Positions 1 through 11,185 of a stretch of 64,000 nt of DNA are shown piece after piece. The notes beneath the pieces are model-generated. The model saw only the letters and a program-made list of their open reading frames with translations, was not told the DNA's origin and made no database searches. Each line of letters opens with the position of its first letter. Position 1 is the first letter of the stretch. This DNA comes from Epiperipatus broadwayi (lineage: Eukaryota; Onychophora; Udeonychophora; Euonychophora; Peripatidae). The translations under genes were made by a program, and so were the position numbers. The stretch is taken from positions 105,965-169,964 of the forward strand of contig JAQFVV010013286.1 of NCBI GenBank assembly GCA_028023455.1, written 5' to 3'.

Positions 1-205
1 TTAATATATATCTGAGCACTTATAGCATATATGTGTGGAGATGGTAATCTGGACCAACTGATGATTGCTGGTTTAGCATGAAATATGTATATTGGTGATT
101 ATTTATCTTTTCAACATATATGTGTTCAAGTGTATCAGTGTTATGAGATAGTGTGGAAAGTGGTGGGGTGTGTGAAAATCTGTGCTCATATAACCTATAT
201 ATTAC
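1..205 (+). mobile_element. Family B hammerhead repeat, right-hand arm, cut by window edge
   Basis: This matches, almost base for base, the right arm of the complete inverted dimer at 40934-41737 and the plus-oriented arm at 47.1-47.4 kb. It carries a hammerhead at 45-101. The upstream part of the element lies outside the window, so its target duplication cannot be seen. Non-coding. It is probably a non-autonomous element moved by a Penelope-like or similar retroelement (inference). Confidence 0.7.
45..101 (+). ncRNA. Hammerhead ribozyme, type I, family B
   Basis: Core CTGATGA is at 58-64 and GAAA at 80-83. Stem I pairs ACCAA (53-57) with TTGGT (92-96) and TAATC (45-49) with GATTA (97-101), leaving a TGG bulge. 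Stem II pairs TGCT with AGCA around a short loop; the closing 10.1-11.1 pair is a T-T mismatch here, which should weaken it. Stem III is the short self-complementary AUAUGUAU, and cleavage would follow A91. All invariant core positions are present. Confidence 0.6.
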
Positions 206-3200
206 CTAGAATTAGTAAAAGCATGTTAGTAGATGTTTGTATCATTTTCAGTAAATAAAGTTATCATTTTTCCAAATAAATATTGCTGGACTAATAAAGT
301 ATGTGAAATCTCACTGCTGGACTAACAATAATTCCTTTTTTAAAAGAAGTTACTTGTAATAAGTGCAGTAATATAAAGTCAAGATACCAAGAGTACATTT
401 AAATATTTACTCCGTGAATTTTGCCATTATAATAAGATAAAAGTATATTAAATTCAATCATATAATATTTCATTTATATATAAAAATAAGATATAAGTTA
501 TATTAGAAGTTTAAACAATTAATACACACCTATATTAATGAATGTTTAATTTATCTTTAGATAGTTATATAATAAATCATAGTTCAAGATGGATTTTTGT
601 TTAGATAATTATGTAATAGTTTGTTTTTATACAATTATGCGAGTAGGGCACCTGAGAACTGGGGAATTTGCTATAATCCCAATGGCGATCATGATTCTCT
701 TTGCAAAGTGGCGGACCAGGTGTCACAGTGTTTTTAGAGACAACTTGGCAAACCCATCGCAAGTCTCCAAGAAAAACCTTTGCAGTCTGAAAACCAGAGA
801 CTATCTTATAACATCCCATAGACTGTATGCAGACATGTGGCAACAGATCGATCTGGATGAGCCAACAAGCAAACCTCTTAAACTGACATCCAAGTTATAA
901 AACGATTTGTCAACTGAAACTAGAAAAGACAAGAAAGAACAAGATACAAAGATGGAAAAAAGGATGACAGAAAGAATGAGGAAAAGGGGAAAGAACAAAG
1001 ATAATAGAAAACAGATAAAGCCTACTACCAAATGAAAAATGACTGCTTGATTTGACGCAGTGTAACCAAAGACCAAAATGTAACATAAAACTACACAAGA
1101 TAAAAGAGAGATGTAAATTCAAGTTGAATTCAATCAATGTAAACAAAGACTAAAATGAACGTAAATGAATAGAGCTGTAATCTGTAGAATCTGTATTCTA
1201 ATAAATATTTCCTTAATAAAAACAAAACAAAAACATTTCTTATTTCTAAAAAATAACGGGAGAATGAATGACGAACATAATTTAAAACAACAAAAAAAGA
1301 AAAATCAGTAGCTAAAATATTGAGTGGATTGGGATGTGTAATTATTTTTAGAAGTAATAATAGAGAATTTTTATATTTTCAAAAATAAAATAATAAAATA
1401 ATTTTATTAAGAATTGTAATTTATTTTGAAATACAAACATATAATGAATTAAAAGAGGATGTTTTTTAATAGAATTTTGTAAATATTTTCCATTTATGAA
1501 TACACACACATATTTATAATTTCCAAAGAAAATGTTTTAAACAATTGAAGGGGTAGAGATAATAAATAAAATATTGGGAAAAGATCACATTTTTTGCAAA
1601 TTTTTTTTAGCCTTTATATTAATAATAAAATTATAAATTCATTATCCACAAACAATATTTTAATTATAAAAGTATAAGCTTTAACTCAGACTAATGTAAT
1701 CATAAATATACGAAGACCGTATAAGAAAAGTTTTCATAAAGTCCGTTTTTTTTTACAAGTCATAAATGTAGCATAAATTGTAAAGTGGGAGTGGGTGTGT
1801 ATTTATACTCTTATTGCTAATTTACATAAAATTTAAATATGAAATTTAATTAGGGAGAATAGGCCAATCTTTTTGAGAGGGGCACGCACGATTCTTTTCT
1901 ATTGATATCGTTTAAATTCACTGCGATCAGTCCACTCGATCTTAACAGATGAAGAAACCAAGGGATGATCAGTTGTAGAAAAATGTTCCGAAAATATTGA
2001 GTATGTATCTGTATTTGTTCTAGCTTTATTATATAGTTATATGTGTTGGGCTATATGTGTAGACAGGTTTGCCTGAGATTCCTTAAACGGAGGGGCAGGT
2101 GGATTCCTGGCATTTAATCGTGTAAACCACTTTAAAATGTAGGTCAGTTGATAAGATATCCTTTGGGTTGTTGAGAAGCTGATGCAATGGAGGTACAGTA
2201 TGTAAGGCAATCTGATGGGTATGAGTAATAATTTTAGTAACACGATGGGCTGTATTAGGTATATAGTGAAGGGACATCCAGGATTTAGAGATGGTGGGGA
2301 GTAGAGGGTATCACATTTTCTGGTAAAAGTTTGTGATGGTTTGTAGAAGTAAATAGTCTTTATAGCCACCATTAAGTAGTTCAGATATAAATCTATAAGT
2401 TGTTACTTCTCTTGGGTTAGTTTTTTTTTTTGTTAGTTCTGATGACACAATATTCTCTTGCAAGAGTTTTAAGTTTTTCTCACTATTCTAACATTTATTA
2501 CTATCCTCATCTCTCATGATTACTTAAACTGATTTTTAAACTGATTTGTAAAATATATTGTTATAATCTTTTCATTTGTTTTTAAATATCCATATTTCAA
2601 CAAACTTTTAAAACTTTTTTTTTTAATTCGTTAGCTATTATATTACAAAAAATCATATTCAAAGTTAATTTTTCTAATAATATTTAATTTGGCTTTCAGA
2701 CCGCTACCTGAAAAAAAATTTTAGGCCTGTTTTACACATCTCAAATTTGAATTCCAGAACAGAGCAGGCATTTAAGCAAACAACTAAACCAAGTCTGTCC
2801 AACAACATGATCCAAGGTCTGCATTAAAAAAGATATTTATCAGAGTCACATTCAAAATAATACAGTACATATATTAAATTATTGAAGAATCACATTGTTG
2901 GTTTTGCAGGCATTTCAAAAAATTATCCAAAAGAAAAGTAATGATATTTATACACATTTTTAGTGAAATAGTAGACAAGATGCAATAATTGTTTGTAGTA
3001 TATCATTTTAGCAAGAACTTTGTGTTAATTTGGCTTCCTTTATCAAACTACTTATATCAATTTTGATGCTTGTAATCATCACTAATAGTATTAAACCTCT
3101 AGATAAGTCAAACAAACTAGTACCATGGGTTGTATGCAGCCCACAAGCTGTATTTTGAACAACTCTGAAACTAGATTGTAAATCACACACACACACACAC

Positions 3201-4214
3201 ACATATATATATGATTATTCTGCTCGTTATGAAAGCGCACTCAGCTAAATAAAGAAAGAAAAGGAAAAAAAATCTCGTTTTGTAACACATATGCGCATAC
3301 GCATGCAAATAATTACATACATTATATATATATATAACCATTAGAAACCAGCCAAACATTTAAGACAATCCCAATATAGATAACAATCAACAATCTCAAA
3401 TGGATGCCAAGGCATATGAGATTGTCATATTTTAAGAAGTGGGTTTGAATCTGAGACAGACAAATTTGAAAGTTTTTTAAAATCCTAATCAAACTGAAGT
3501 CCTTCCCTTAAAAATGAAAGCTGGTCAATCCAAAAAGTCATCTAATATTGGCTAGTAAATTAGATGAAGGGAGACCGTGATGGAATAACATTTAAACCTC
3601 TTTGGCAATTGGAAAATATGAGTAGGTGCTCTTCCCCACTGTTCTTATACAAAGAGCTAGTGGAGAGATTTCCCAGGGCTATTTAAAGCTGGTTATAACT
3701 TTTATTTTTACAAGATTAATAAAAATCATTTTTCTATATTTTTAAATAAAATACTATTGAATATAAAGATCAGTTTTTAATGAGAAAATGATTTAAGATA
3801 GTGTTGGAGCAAACTGTCATTCAGAAATATGTGAATCATCATATAAAAATATAGCAGTGTCCATTCGCCCACAAAATAATGGTGGATGCATCATTAGCAT
3901 TTCAAAGTAAAAAATATTTCTTATAATAAATTTAATAAAAACGGAAGAGTCCACAAATAGTGGTAGTAATTCAAATTTGCATATATTTGTTTGTATGCAG
4001 AACAAAGTAGTTTTTTTCTTATAATGAATACTATTTCTATAGTAATATTTCATTATTGGATAATCTTAAGACTAATGGATGACTAATAAAAATTACTAAT
4101 CCTTATATTGTAATATAATCTTGAATGCATTTTCTTCCTTTTCCTTCTTTTTTTATATATATATAACATATAATAACAACATTTCACTCTTCTTATACTT
4201 TAAAGCAAAATATA
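206..4214. other. AT-rich intergenic or intronic DNA without a recognisable gene
   Basis: No gene is recognised. Two stretches are less AT-rich and may be decayed coding or repeat DNA. One is 640-900. The other is 1880-2400, which contains an open minus-strand frame of 111 codons (2037-2372) resembling nothing I know. A (CA)n/(TA)n microsatellite lies at 3184-3212. Around 3395-3480 a short stretch (gggtttgaatctg) resembles a tRNA B box and may be an old SINE. The remainder is simple AT-rich sequence. Confidence 0.5.
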
Positions 4215-4224
4215 TTTATTTATT

Positions 4225-4265
4225 CTTTACAGTTTCGATTGTTCCTAGCAGTCTTCAGCAGATCT
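4225..4265 (-). repeat. Hammerhead-like core relic
   Basis: Read on the minus strand, CTGAAGA (complement of 4252-4258) is followed by an imperfect hairpin and then GAAAC (complement of 4232-4236). The order and spacing match the repeat at 14786-14816, so this is a decayed relative of that family. Stem I and stem III are not convincing, and no activity is expected. Confidence 0.35.
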
Positions 4266-4976
4266 TATTCTACTTTTGCTGAAGCTCACCATAATTGTTA
4301 CTCTATTGTTAATTATTATGGCTGCTTTATTCTTAATATAATTATGCATGCATTTTTATTTAAATTAATTAATAGTAGTAGAAATAGTAGTAGGAGTACT
4401 ACTTGCAGGAATTACATGATTAGTTGCTTAAAAAGCCATATGATATTCAAGTACCCAAAGGATAGACAGAATATTTAATAATTATATTAAGTTAGATTAA
4501 ATGTTTTTATGTCACTCACTAAGAATCAATTTTTAAACTTTTAGATCATATCTTCCATTCTTGTACTAAACAGGGCAAACATAATCAAAGGGTTAGCTAT
4601 ATAAGTGATATGATGTTTAAGCATTTGAAGTAATGGTTTGGATTTCAATTCAGTAATCTTTAATTTTCAAGTACATCCTTCTACTACTATATTAAACATA
4701 GGACACAAATCTTTCTTTGGATTATGATTATAAAGTGTGCATGGATGATTTAATATATGGTTTGGGTAATATACTGTTAACAAATTTTATTATCTCGTGT
4801 ATGTGAAAAATACTCATGTTTAATAATTTTTTCTATGAATGCAACTACAATTTTGATATTTACAATTTTTTTGATAATATTTTTATTCTAAAAGTTGACA
4901 TTTTATTTTAAATTAATTTATAAAAATATATGCAGTTAGGCAAAATGATATTGACAATTTTGTTACATTATTTAAC

Positions 4977-5108
4977 CAAACAAGGCAAAACTCTCCATAC
5001 AGTAGTGCCACCCTGTGCCAACCAGAGTAATCAATGGATGCCAGAAGGATTGTGCATAAAATCCCTATCTAGTGCCTACTCATCCAATATCCCCAGACTG
5101 ATCATGTG
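4977..5108 (-). mobile_element. Family A hammerhead repeat, truncated copy
   Basis: It begins at the shared ggcaaaactctccatacag motif and runs through the body to the stem I 3' strand of the hammerhead (complement). It then jumps directly to the terminal motif gatcatgtgat, so the ribozyme core is missing. Orientation is given for the ribozyme strand. Flanks (ttaaccaa / ttaatcaa) hint at a degraded target duplication. Confidence 0.75.
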
Positions 5109-5935
5109 ATTAATCAACTAAATAAAGTTTTCAACATTATGTTGAATAATCATATATACTACTTTAAAACTGAAAAGCTAAAATAAATTATATTTAGAGT
5201 GTGGAAAACAATGACAAACTACTACTATTAATGATGATGAAAAATTATCATTTGGTCTAATATTTTTTTTGTTTAGTTACTCTACTTGCATTTGAGCAAA
5301 GAATTGAACTCTCTCTCACACATATATATTAACTAGATTAATGTCAAAAAATCCAGATGTCAATTTCAATCATCATCATATATAAAGAATCATTAAGGTT
5401 ACCTTACTATGTGAAAAAAAAATCACTCTACAGAATGTATGCATTTCAGGAAACATCCATCAACAAATGCCTTAGAAGATGAATCTATTTATGACATATT
5501 TTAATATTTTATTTCTTAATCAAACTTTCTTAGCAGAGTGAATCTTTTTTTCGGTCTTGATTAGCTTATAACCATATCGGAGTAGACTAATTTATAGAAA
5601 ATGATTGCAGCATCAAATATCCACACTTTAAAAAGTCATTTGATGTGACAGTATTGATACGAGATAAATAGTTGTTATAATTCCTTGGACAATTGACAAT
5701 CCTCCAAGGCAGTTGAGAATGGATATTTTCTAGATTGTATACATATTGCAGAGTGATTTGTCAGTTTTTTTTTTTTTACATAGTGTAGCAGTTTTACGCA
5801 CAATGATGGGAGCTAACACGTTTCTAGATTTTATATATATATAAAATCATATAAAATAATTATAATATACAAAAACTCTGAAATAAATACTATAATGTTC
5901 AAAATATCAATATATAATAATAAATAATATCTATA

Positions 5936-6066
5936 GCCAGATTGCAGCATGTCTCCATTCTGAGTAGCATTTTACAGTTTTTAAAAAATCTCATTAAAGT
6001 TATGTTTTAATGAGATTTTTTAAAATATATTTTAACGGTGAAATGCTACTCAGGATGAAAAAATGC
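5936..6066. repeat. Small fold-back repeat
   Basis: Inverted arms containing ctgagtagcattttac on the left and gtgaaatgctactcag on the right flank a central palindrome with aaaaaatctcattaaa opposite its complement. It is a MITE-like structure with no coding capacity and no hammerhead core. Confidence 0.7.
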
Positions 6067-6205
6067 TGTTAACTGACTTAGCTATTATTAAATTATTATA
6101 TATTGATATTTTGGAATTGTAGTACTTCTGTCAGAGTTTTTTGTTTATATATATTTCACACTATGGTATTAAATAAAAAACCATTATGTTGTCTTCATAA
6201 AATAC

Positions 6206-6623
6206 TTTCTATTATTGAATATAAAATATAATCAATATTATAGTCAACTTTATTTTAAATAATAAATAATAAATTTATATACATCAAATCGATTTTCGTT
6301 CAAGATGTTATAATAATTCAAAAAGTCACGTGATTTATATATTAACTTAGCATACCATCTATTGTTCAAATTTAACTTTAAAAATATTTTTAAATTTTCC
6401 AACTTTTATTTAATTTTCTACATTTAAAAACATTTTAAAGTTAAATTTGAACAATAGATGGCATGCTAAGTAAATATATAAATCACGTGACTTTGAATTA
6501 TTATAACATCTTGGAAAGATTCATTTTGAACGAAAATCGATTTGATGTATATAAATTTATTATTTATTATTTAAAATATGTTGACTATAATATTGATTAT
6601 ATTTTATATTCAATAATAGAAAA
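6206..6623. repeat. Long fold-back element, 418 bp
   Basis: Two arms of about 180 bp are near-perfect inverted copies. The outer ends are tttctattattgaata and tattcaataatagaaa, and the arms meet in an AT-rich centre near 6390-6430. It is non-coding and MITE-like. No target duplication longer than a dinucleotide is evident. RNA copied across it would form a long hairpin. Confidence 0.85.
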
Positions 6624-6632
6624 TATATATAT

Positions 6633-6875
6633 AATCTAATGAGCATGCCAATAGTTCTTAACAAGCTTTTCAGACTATCCCTATCCTCAGACCAGTTTCT
6701 AGCCTCTGGCTTTTCTCAGTGAGGCACTAGGATATTCAAGCATTAGATTTAAAATACCAGGTAAAGCTCCAGCACTTTATCTAATGGTTAATTATTATGT
6801 GGAAAATGTGAAACTGGTCTGAGAATAGGAATATTCTGAAAAGCTTGTTAAGAGCTATTGGCATGCTAATTAGAT
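6633..6875. mobile_element. Fold-back element with decayed hammerhead
   Basis: Inverted arms (left 6633-6700, right about 6810-6875) share gcatgccaatag / ctattggcatgc and acaagcttttcag / ctgaaaagcttgt. The left arm, read on the minus strand, contains a hammerhead-like fold. The right arm lost the CUGANGA half. It is probably a distant relative of family A. Confidence 0.7.
6677..6733 (-). ncRNA. Degenerate hammerhead ribozyme relic
   Basis: On the minus strand, CCTCA precedes CTGAGAA, then AGCC-AGA-GGCT forms stem II, then GAAAC, then TGGTC and TGAGG, which pairs back to CCTCA. The span is 57 nt, the same as the intact copies. Invariant G8 is replaced by A, so it should be inactive. The compensated stem I and stem II argue for true homology rather than chance. 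Confidence 0.55.
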
Positions 6876-7032
6876 AACATTTGTAATATACGCTTAATAA
6901 ATTAGGTCATGTGACATATGACTTGATTTATTTGCATTTATATATATATCAGCTATTATCACAATAAAAAAGATTGCCTTGATAACAAACTGATTGAGAT
7001 GCTTGGTATTGTTTAGATGTGAACTGCTTTCA

Positions 7033-7193
7033 TGTATATATGTAATTTATATGGAAGAAAATTATCCTTTCTTATGCATCACCCATTTTTAAAGCTTCCC
7101 ATTCTTTTGAAACATTTATTGATGTGGAATGCTGTCTATTCATAGTGCATGAGTGGAAAAATAATTTTCTTCCACATAAATTACATATATATT
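7033..7193. repeat. Small fold-back repeat
   Basis: Arms of about 31 bp (atatatgtaatttatatgg on the left, ccacataaattacatatat on the right) flank about 95 bp of unrelated sequence. Non-coding and MITE-like. Confidence 0.7.
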
Positions 7194-8870
7194 TCTTTAT
7201 ACTATGCTATTTTATAATTATTTATATTTACATTAAAAAAAAAAACAATATTTGAAAAAAGCTATTAGAGGATAAAATATTTTCTAAAACTTCTCACAAT
7301 AGAATTTGCGAATGAGAAAATAAAAAAGGAAAAAAACAATGATTTTAAATCTTACCACACACATTCTTATGATTTGAGAAAAGAGAAGCTCAGAGGAAAG
7401 TACTTATTATTGTACTGAAACATCAGCTATTTAGCTAGTATATTTTTATTAAAAGGAAGCTCCCAGAAATAATACTATGAATTCATCATTTATCCATGAG
7501 AATATTAGAATTAATATATTTACATATATATATAAGACTTTTAAAAAAACTTGATTCTATAAAATACAATGATATTTTTGATATGTGTACATATTTTCAA
7601 AATTGAACATATTCACAATCCATATATATATTCATTTATACACATATCCATCCATACACATACCCATAAATATATGCTTTACACATGGATACATACATGG
7701 ATGCACAGATAAATATATACATACATGCAGAATATGACTTGGGACATATATTTGGGCTTCAGATTACAAATAGATTTAAGTAATTTTCATATAGGGATCT
7801 AATAAATTATTGATAAATAATTATCTATATATGAGAGTAAAACAAGAAATGAAGAAAAACCTTAAAACTTCATCACTCAAGTCATTGGTAAGTCTGCTAG
7901 AGCTGATGATGACATTAGTTTGCACATAGAAATTTAGAGGCCATTTTTTATTTAACACTCAAAAGGCGCGTGCTCAATTAGCTTGAAAGGCTGATATTGG
8001 AATGAAATAAATAACTATAAAAAAAATATGTAATGAATATATATTTATTTTTTTTGTATGTTTTTTTCTTTAATTAAAATAATATTTTAAAAATTAAGTA
8101 TTTTAGGCTAATTTTAAAAGAATCAAAAAAAAAAAAAATGAACTGTTAACTAACACCTACTACATAAACCTAAACTTTAACTCATTAAAAATATTTATTA
8201 ATAAGATTTATCTAATTTAACCATCTAAAGTTCTTTCCAATAAGTTTCCTCACTTCTCTAAAAACCAATAACAAGATGAGTAGTTTTAATTGTCTATTCT
8301 TGTTTTTCCTTTAATTAAAAATAATAGGATACCCTTTTACTGACCTACTAGTAAGTGTTTTCATTATGAAACAATAACTGAAAAAATATGCCATCTGTTT
8401 TAAACATATAAATTTTAATTTTATCCAAGCCTAATTTAAACCTAAAGTCAGAAGCATATCAGATAAATATTTAAACACTATGCACTGCTAAGCACATGCA
8501 CACACATGCACAACTATATAAAGTTAGTAAATTAAAGCATGAGCATATAGACAAACAAATTAATATTTACACTTAACTATGTAAAGAAAAATCCAACAAT
8601 TACCTCAGGGATATACTTGCATTTCTTCCTTAATTGGGAACTCTTTTAGATTTTCATGATAATAAAACACTCTCACTTAATACAAAGATATGTTGTTATA
8701 TAATATTTAAATTAGAAATGCTTGATTCTATTTAAAAGTGAGAGAAAACAATCAAGGACTACTGAAAAATGTATTGCCATGCATATTAACATTTGATTTG
8801 CTCTTTGCTCCATATATCTAAATATATGTTTACCTGATTGAACCCAGACAATATAAAGCAGTGTGTTTTT
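7194..8870. other. AT-rich DNA, nothing recognised
   Basis: Low-complexity AT-rich sequence with poly-A/T runs. No credible exon, RNA gene or structured repeat was found. A ctgatgatga string near 7905 lacks hammerhead pairing. Confidence 0.5.
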
Positions 8871-9918
8871 TAAGGTTGTAGTTTTATGGACAAAGATGCT
8901 GCTCGATGGCACAGTTTATGTGCTAAAGCACATAAAAATGCCGTTTCTGCGGCCAACATGTTCGAACCCACGTTTACTATAATACAACTTTTTCGTTGTG
9001 TTACAGATTGCAGGCCGCTTCATCACATCACAGCAAATAAATTTTGCACAATTTGTACAGTTTATACAATTTTTATGTCTTGGTGAGAGGGTGTGTGTAT
9101 TTGAATTTGATGGAAATGTGTTTTTTATTTAATTTTTTTTAAAAGTATTGAAATATTCAAAATTTAATAATTAATAATTATCTGACTCTTTACAACATTC
9201 TGTATTGAATTTTTAAATGGCAAAATCTTGTCCAGATAGATGTATAAAGGCATTTGGAATTAGGTAATGTGTCAAGTAACATACTGTTCGTAACATTCAA
9301 TGAGACCAACAATATGGCACAGGAAATTGCACATGATGTTCAATTCTGTATTTATCAACAACAGAACACTAACCTAACCCTAAACAATAACCCTAACCCT
9401 AAACACTAACTGTAACCCTAACAACTTTTATTTTTTGTTGACATTGTATTTGAAGTAGAAAATAGTGGTAACACAGAAATATTCATTAATAAATTTGCAA
9501 TTTACTTTTTTTCAATACTCTAAAAATCATACAAAAAAAAGTTTAAAGCCATTTATTTAATATCTGTTTCTCTGTAAAAATTAAAATGTAAAACCAAGAA
9601 CTAAGAAGTTTTACTCTTTGTTCTGATTATTAATTTTTAAACAACAACAACAAAAAAAAGGCGTAACTCCAAAAAAAAAAACACCCGAATTAAATTGAAA
9701 TTTGTTTATTTTATTTTACATTTATTGTTGTCATTTAATTTCTTTATATTAATAAAAAAAAAGTTCAAAAAACATGATTTTGTGTATTTTTTTTTGCATA
9801 ACAAAAAACACACAAAAATGATTAAAATCAATAGCCTGGTAATGTTCATATTTTATAGTTTTGGCATGATAATGGCACCATCGATTGGCGTCTTTGTCCA
9901 TAAAACTATAACCTTTTT
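8871..9918. mobile_element. Possible 1.05-kb element with inverted termini
   Basis: The left end (8872 onward, aaggttgtagttttatgg, acaaagatgc) is repeated in inverted orientation at about 9888-9915. Partial similarity continues another 25-30 bp inward (tcgatggcac against gtgccatcga). The interior carries several telomere-like CCCTAA units and no coding sequence. Flanking duplications could not be defined. It could instead be two separate repeat copies in opposite orientation. Confidence 0.45.
9367..9424. repeat. Degenerate telomere-like CCCTAA units
   Basis: About four to five CCCTAA-type units are interspersed with variants (cctaaccctaaac, ataaccctaaccctaaac, gtaaccctaac). The array is short and impure, so it is an interstitial patch or part of a repeat, not a telomere. 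Confidence 0.5.
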
Positions 9919-10437
9919 TAAATTGATTGCTTTAACAATTTTTTTTTTGAGATTTAATGTAAATTAAACAAAAAATTTTAATATTATATATTAAACATGA
10001 GAAATGTAGCCAGAAGGCTGTCATTTTAATTTTAATTATATGCTAGCCAAAACTTTTTAAGATGTAATGGATTTTAATATTATATATTAAATGTGAGAAA
10101 TATAGTCACTGTGAAAGGTCTGTATTTCAACTTCAATATATGCTAATGAAAACTAAATGTAAATACAGTATAAAAGCACTTTCCCCTCCTCTTTACTAAA
10201 TATTACATTTCAAACATGAATTTACATACTGTAATCACATTTTCTTTGTGAGTTCAAAGGCCATGTACTGATTTTTTTCCCAAGCATTTTTAATTAATTC
10301 TTTGCATAAACATAATAATTCACTAATCAAAATTAAATATGCATATGTTACTATAGCAACTATTTTTCCCCTCACTAAATATTATATTTCAAACATGAAT
10401 TCATGCACTGTAATCACATTTTCTTGATAATTTAAAT
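9919..10437. repeat. Degenerate direct duplications
   Basis: The segment with ttttaatattatatattaaa plus gagaaatgtag (about 9976) recurs about 95 bp later (about 10072). A second block (ttcaaacatgaatttacat, then gtaatcacattttctt) near 10205 recurs near 10385. These look like old local duplications of an AT-rich repeat, with no coding content. Confidence 0.5.
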
Positions 10438-10450
10438 ACTATACTTCTAA
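10438..10450 (+). repeat. 13-bp target-site duplication, left
   Basis: The sequence actatacttctaa is repeated exactly at 11173-11185 and bounds the family A element. Confidence 0.85.
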
Positions 10451-10559
10451 ACAAAGGCAAAACTCTTTTCTCCATACAGTAGTGCCACCCTGTGCTAACC
10501 AGAGTAATCAATAGATGCCAGAAGGCTTGTGCATAAAATCCCTATCTAGTGCCTACTCA

Positions 10560-10616
10560 TCCAATATCCCCAGACTAGTTTCTGGCTTGTGGCCATCATC
10601 AGTGAGGAGCCTTGGA
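10560..10616 (-). ncRNA. Hammerhead ribozyme, type I, family A (left arm)
   Basis: It is the exact reverse complement of the 57-nt right-arm ribozyme at 10952-11008, with the same core and the same T-A closing pair of stem II. It would be active only in minus-strand transcripts. Confidence 0.85.
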
Positions 10617-10951
10617 TCTGAGAGCACTGCACCTAGATCTTAGGATCTAATGCAACCCTCCAGCAGCCACCTTTTAACTCTACTTTACTACAAAACTATG
10701 AGAATGAAATTGAAAACACAAAAAATATTTTCAATCTAAGCTCAATAGCTTATATAGTCATATGGGTCTGAACTCAATTCAGCACCCATACATTCTGGTG
10801 TCTTTGGCTCTTAAACAACCATAGCCACCACTATCCTATTAGGCAGGATTGGTGTTAAACCACTAAACATCACATGATCACCATCTCATACTAGCACATA
10901 ATTGTTAGAGGGTTGCATTAGATCCTAAGATCTAGGTGCAGTGCTCTCAGA

Positions 10952-11008
10952 TCCAAGGCTCCTCACTGATGATGGCCACAAGCCAGAAACTAGTCTGGGG
11001 ATATTGGA
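10952..11008 (+). ncRNA. Hammerhead ribozyme, type I, family A (best copy)
   Basis: The core CTGATGA is at 10966-10972 and GAAA at 10986-10989. Stem I is in two parts: TCCTCA (10960-10965) with TGGGGA (10996-11001), and TCCAA (10952-10956) with TTGGA (11004-11008), separated by an internal loop (GGC / TA). Stem II is TGGC / GCCA closing a CACAA loop. Stem III is the self-complementary ACUAGU, and cleavage is expected after C10995. All invariant positions of the hammerhead family are present. The very short stem III suggests it works as a dimer, as reported for hammerheads of Penelope-like elements. Confidence 0.88.
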
Positions 11009-11172
11009 TGAGTAGGCACTAGATAGAGATTTCATGCACAAGCCTTCTGGCATCTATTGATTACTCTGGTTAGCACAGGGTGGCACTACTGTATGGAGAA
11101 AAGAGTTTTGCCTTTGTTTACAACAATTATGTGCTAGTATGAGATGGTGATCATGTGATGTTTAGTGGTTTA

Positions 11173-11185
11173 ACTATACTTCTAA
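11173..11185 (+). repeat. 13-bp target-site duplication, right
   Basis: Exact repeat of 10438-10450. Confidence 0.85.

Larger units (their letters stand above)
10451..11172. mobile_element. Complete family A hammerhead element, inverted dimer
   Basis: This 722-bp element is bounded by an exact 13-bp duplication. The left arm carries a minus-strand hammerhead (10560-10616) and the right arm a plus-strand one (10952-11008); the arms are near-identical inverted copies around an internal unique region. Both arms carry the same private insertion (aactcttttctcc against aactctcc elsewhere), so both came from one template. The left end starts at acaaaggcaaaactc and the right ends with gatcatgtgatgtttagtgg-ttta. 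It has no open frame. Short fixed-length duplications and hammerheads match known Penelope-like or retrozyme elements; this copy is non-autonomous. Confidence 0.9.

Noticed and set aside
7905-7950. ctgatgatga followed later by gaaa, a hammerhead look-alike
   Set aside because: The intervening bases do not form stem II, and the flanks do not pair as stem I.
9367-9424. Chromosome end or long interstitial telomere
   Set aside because: Only a handful of imperfect CCCTAA units, embedded in ordinary AT-rich DNA.
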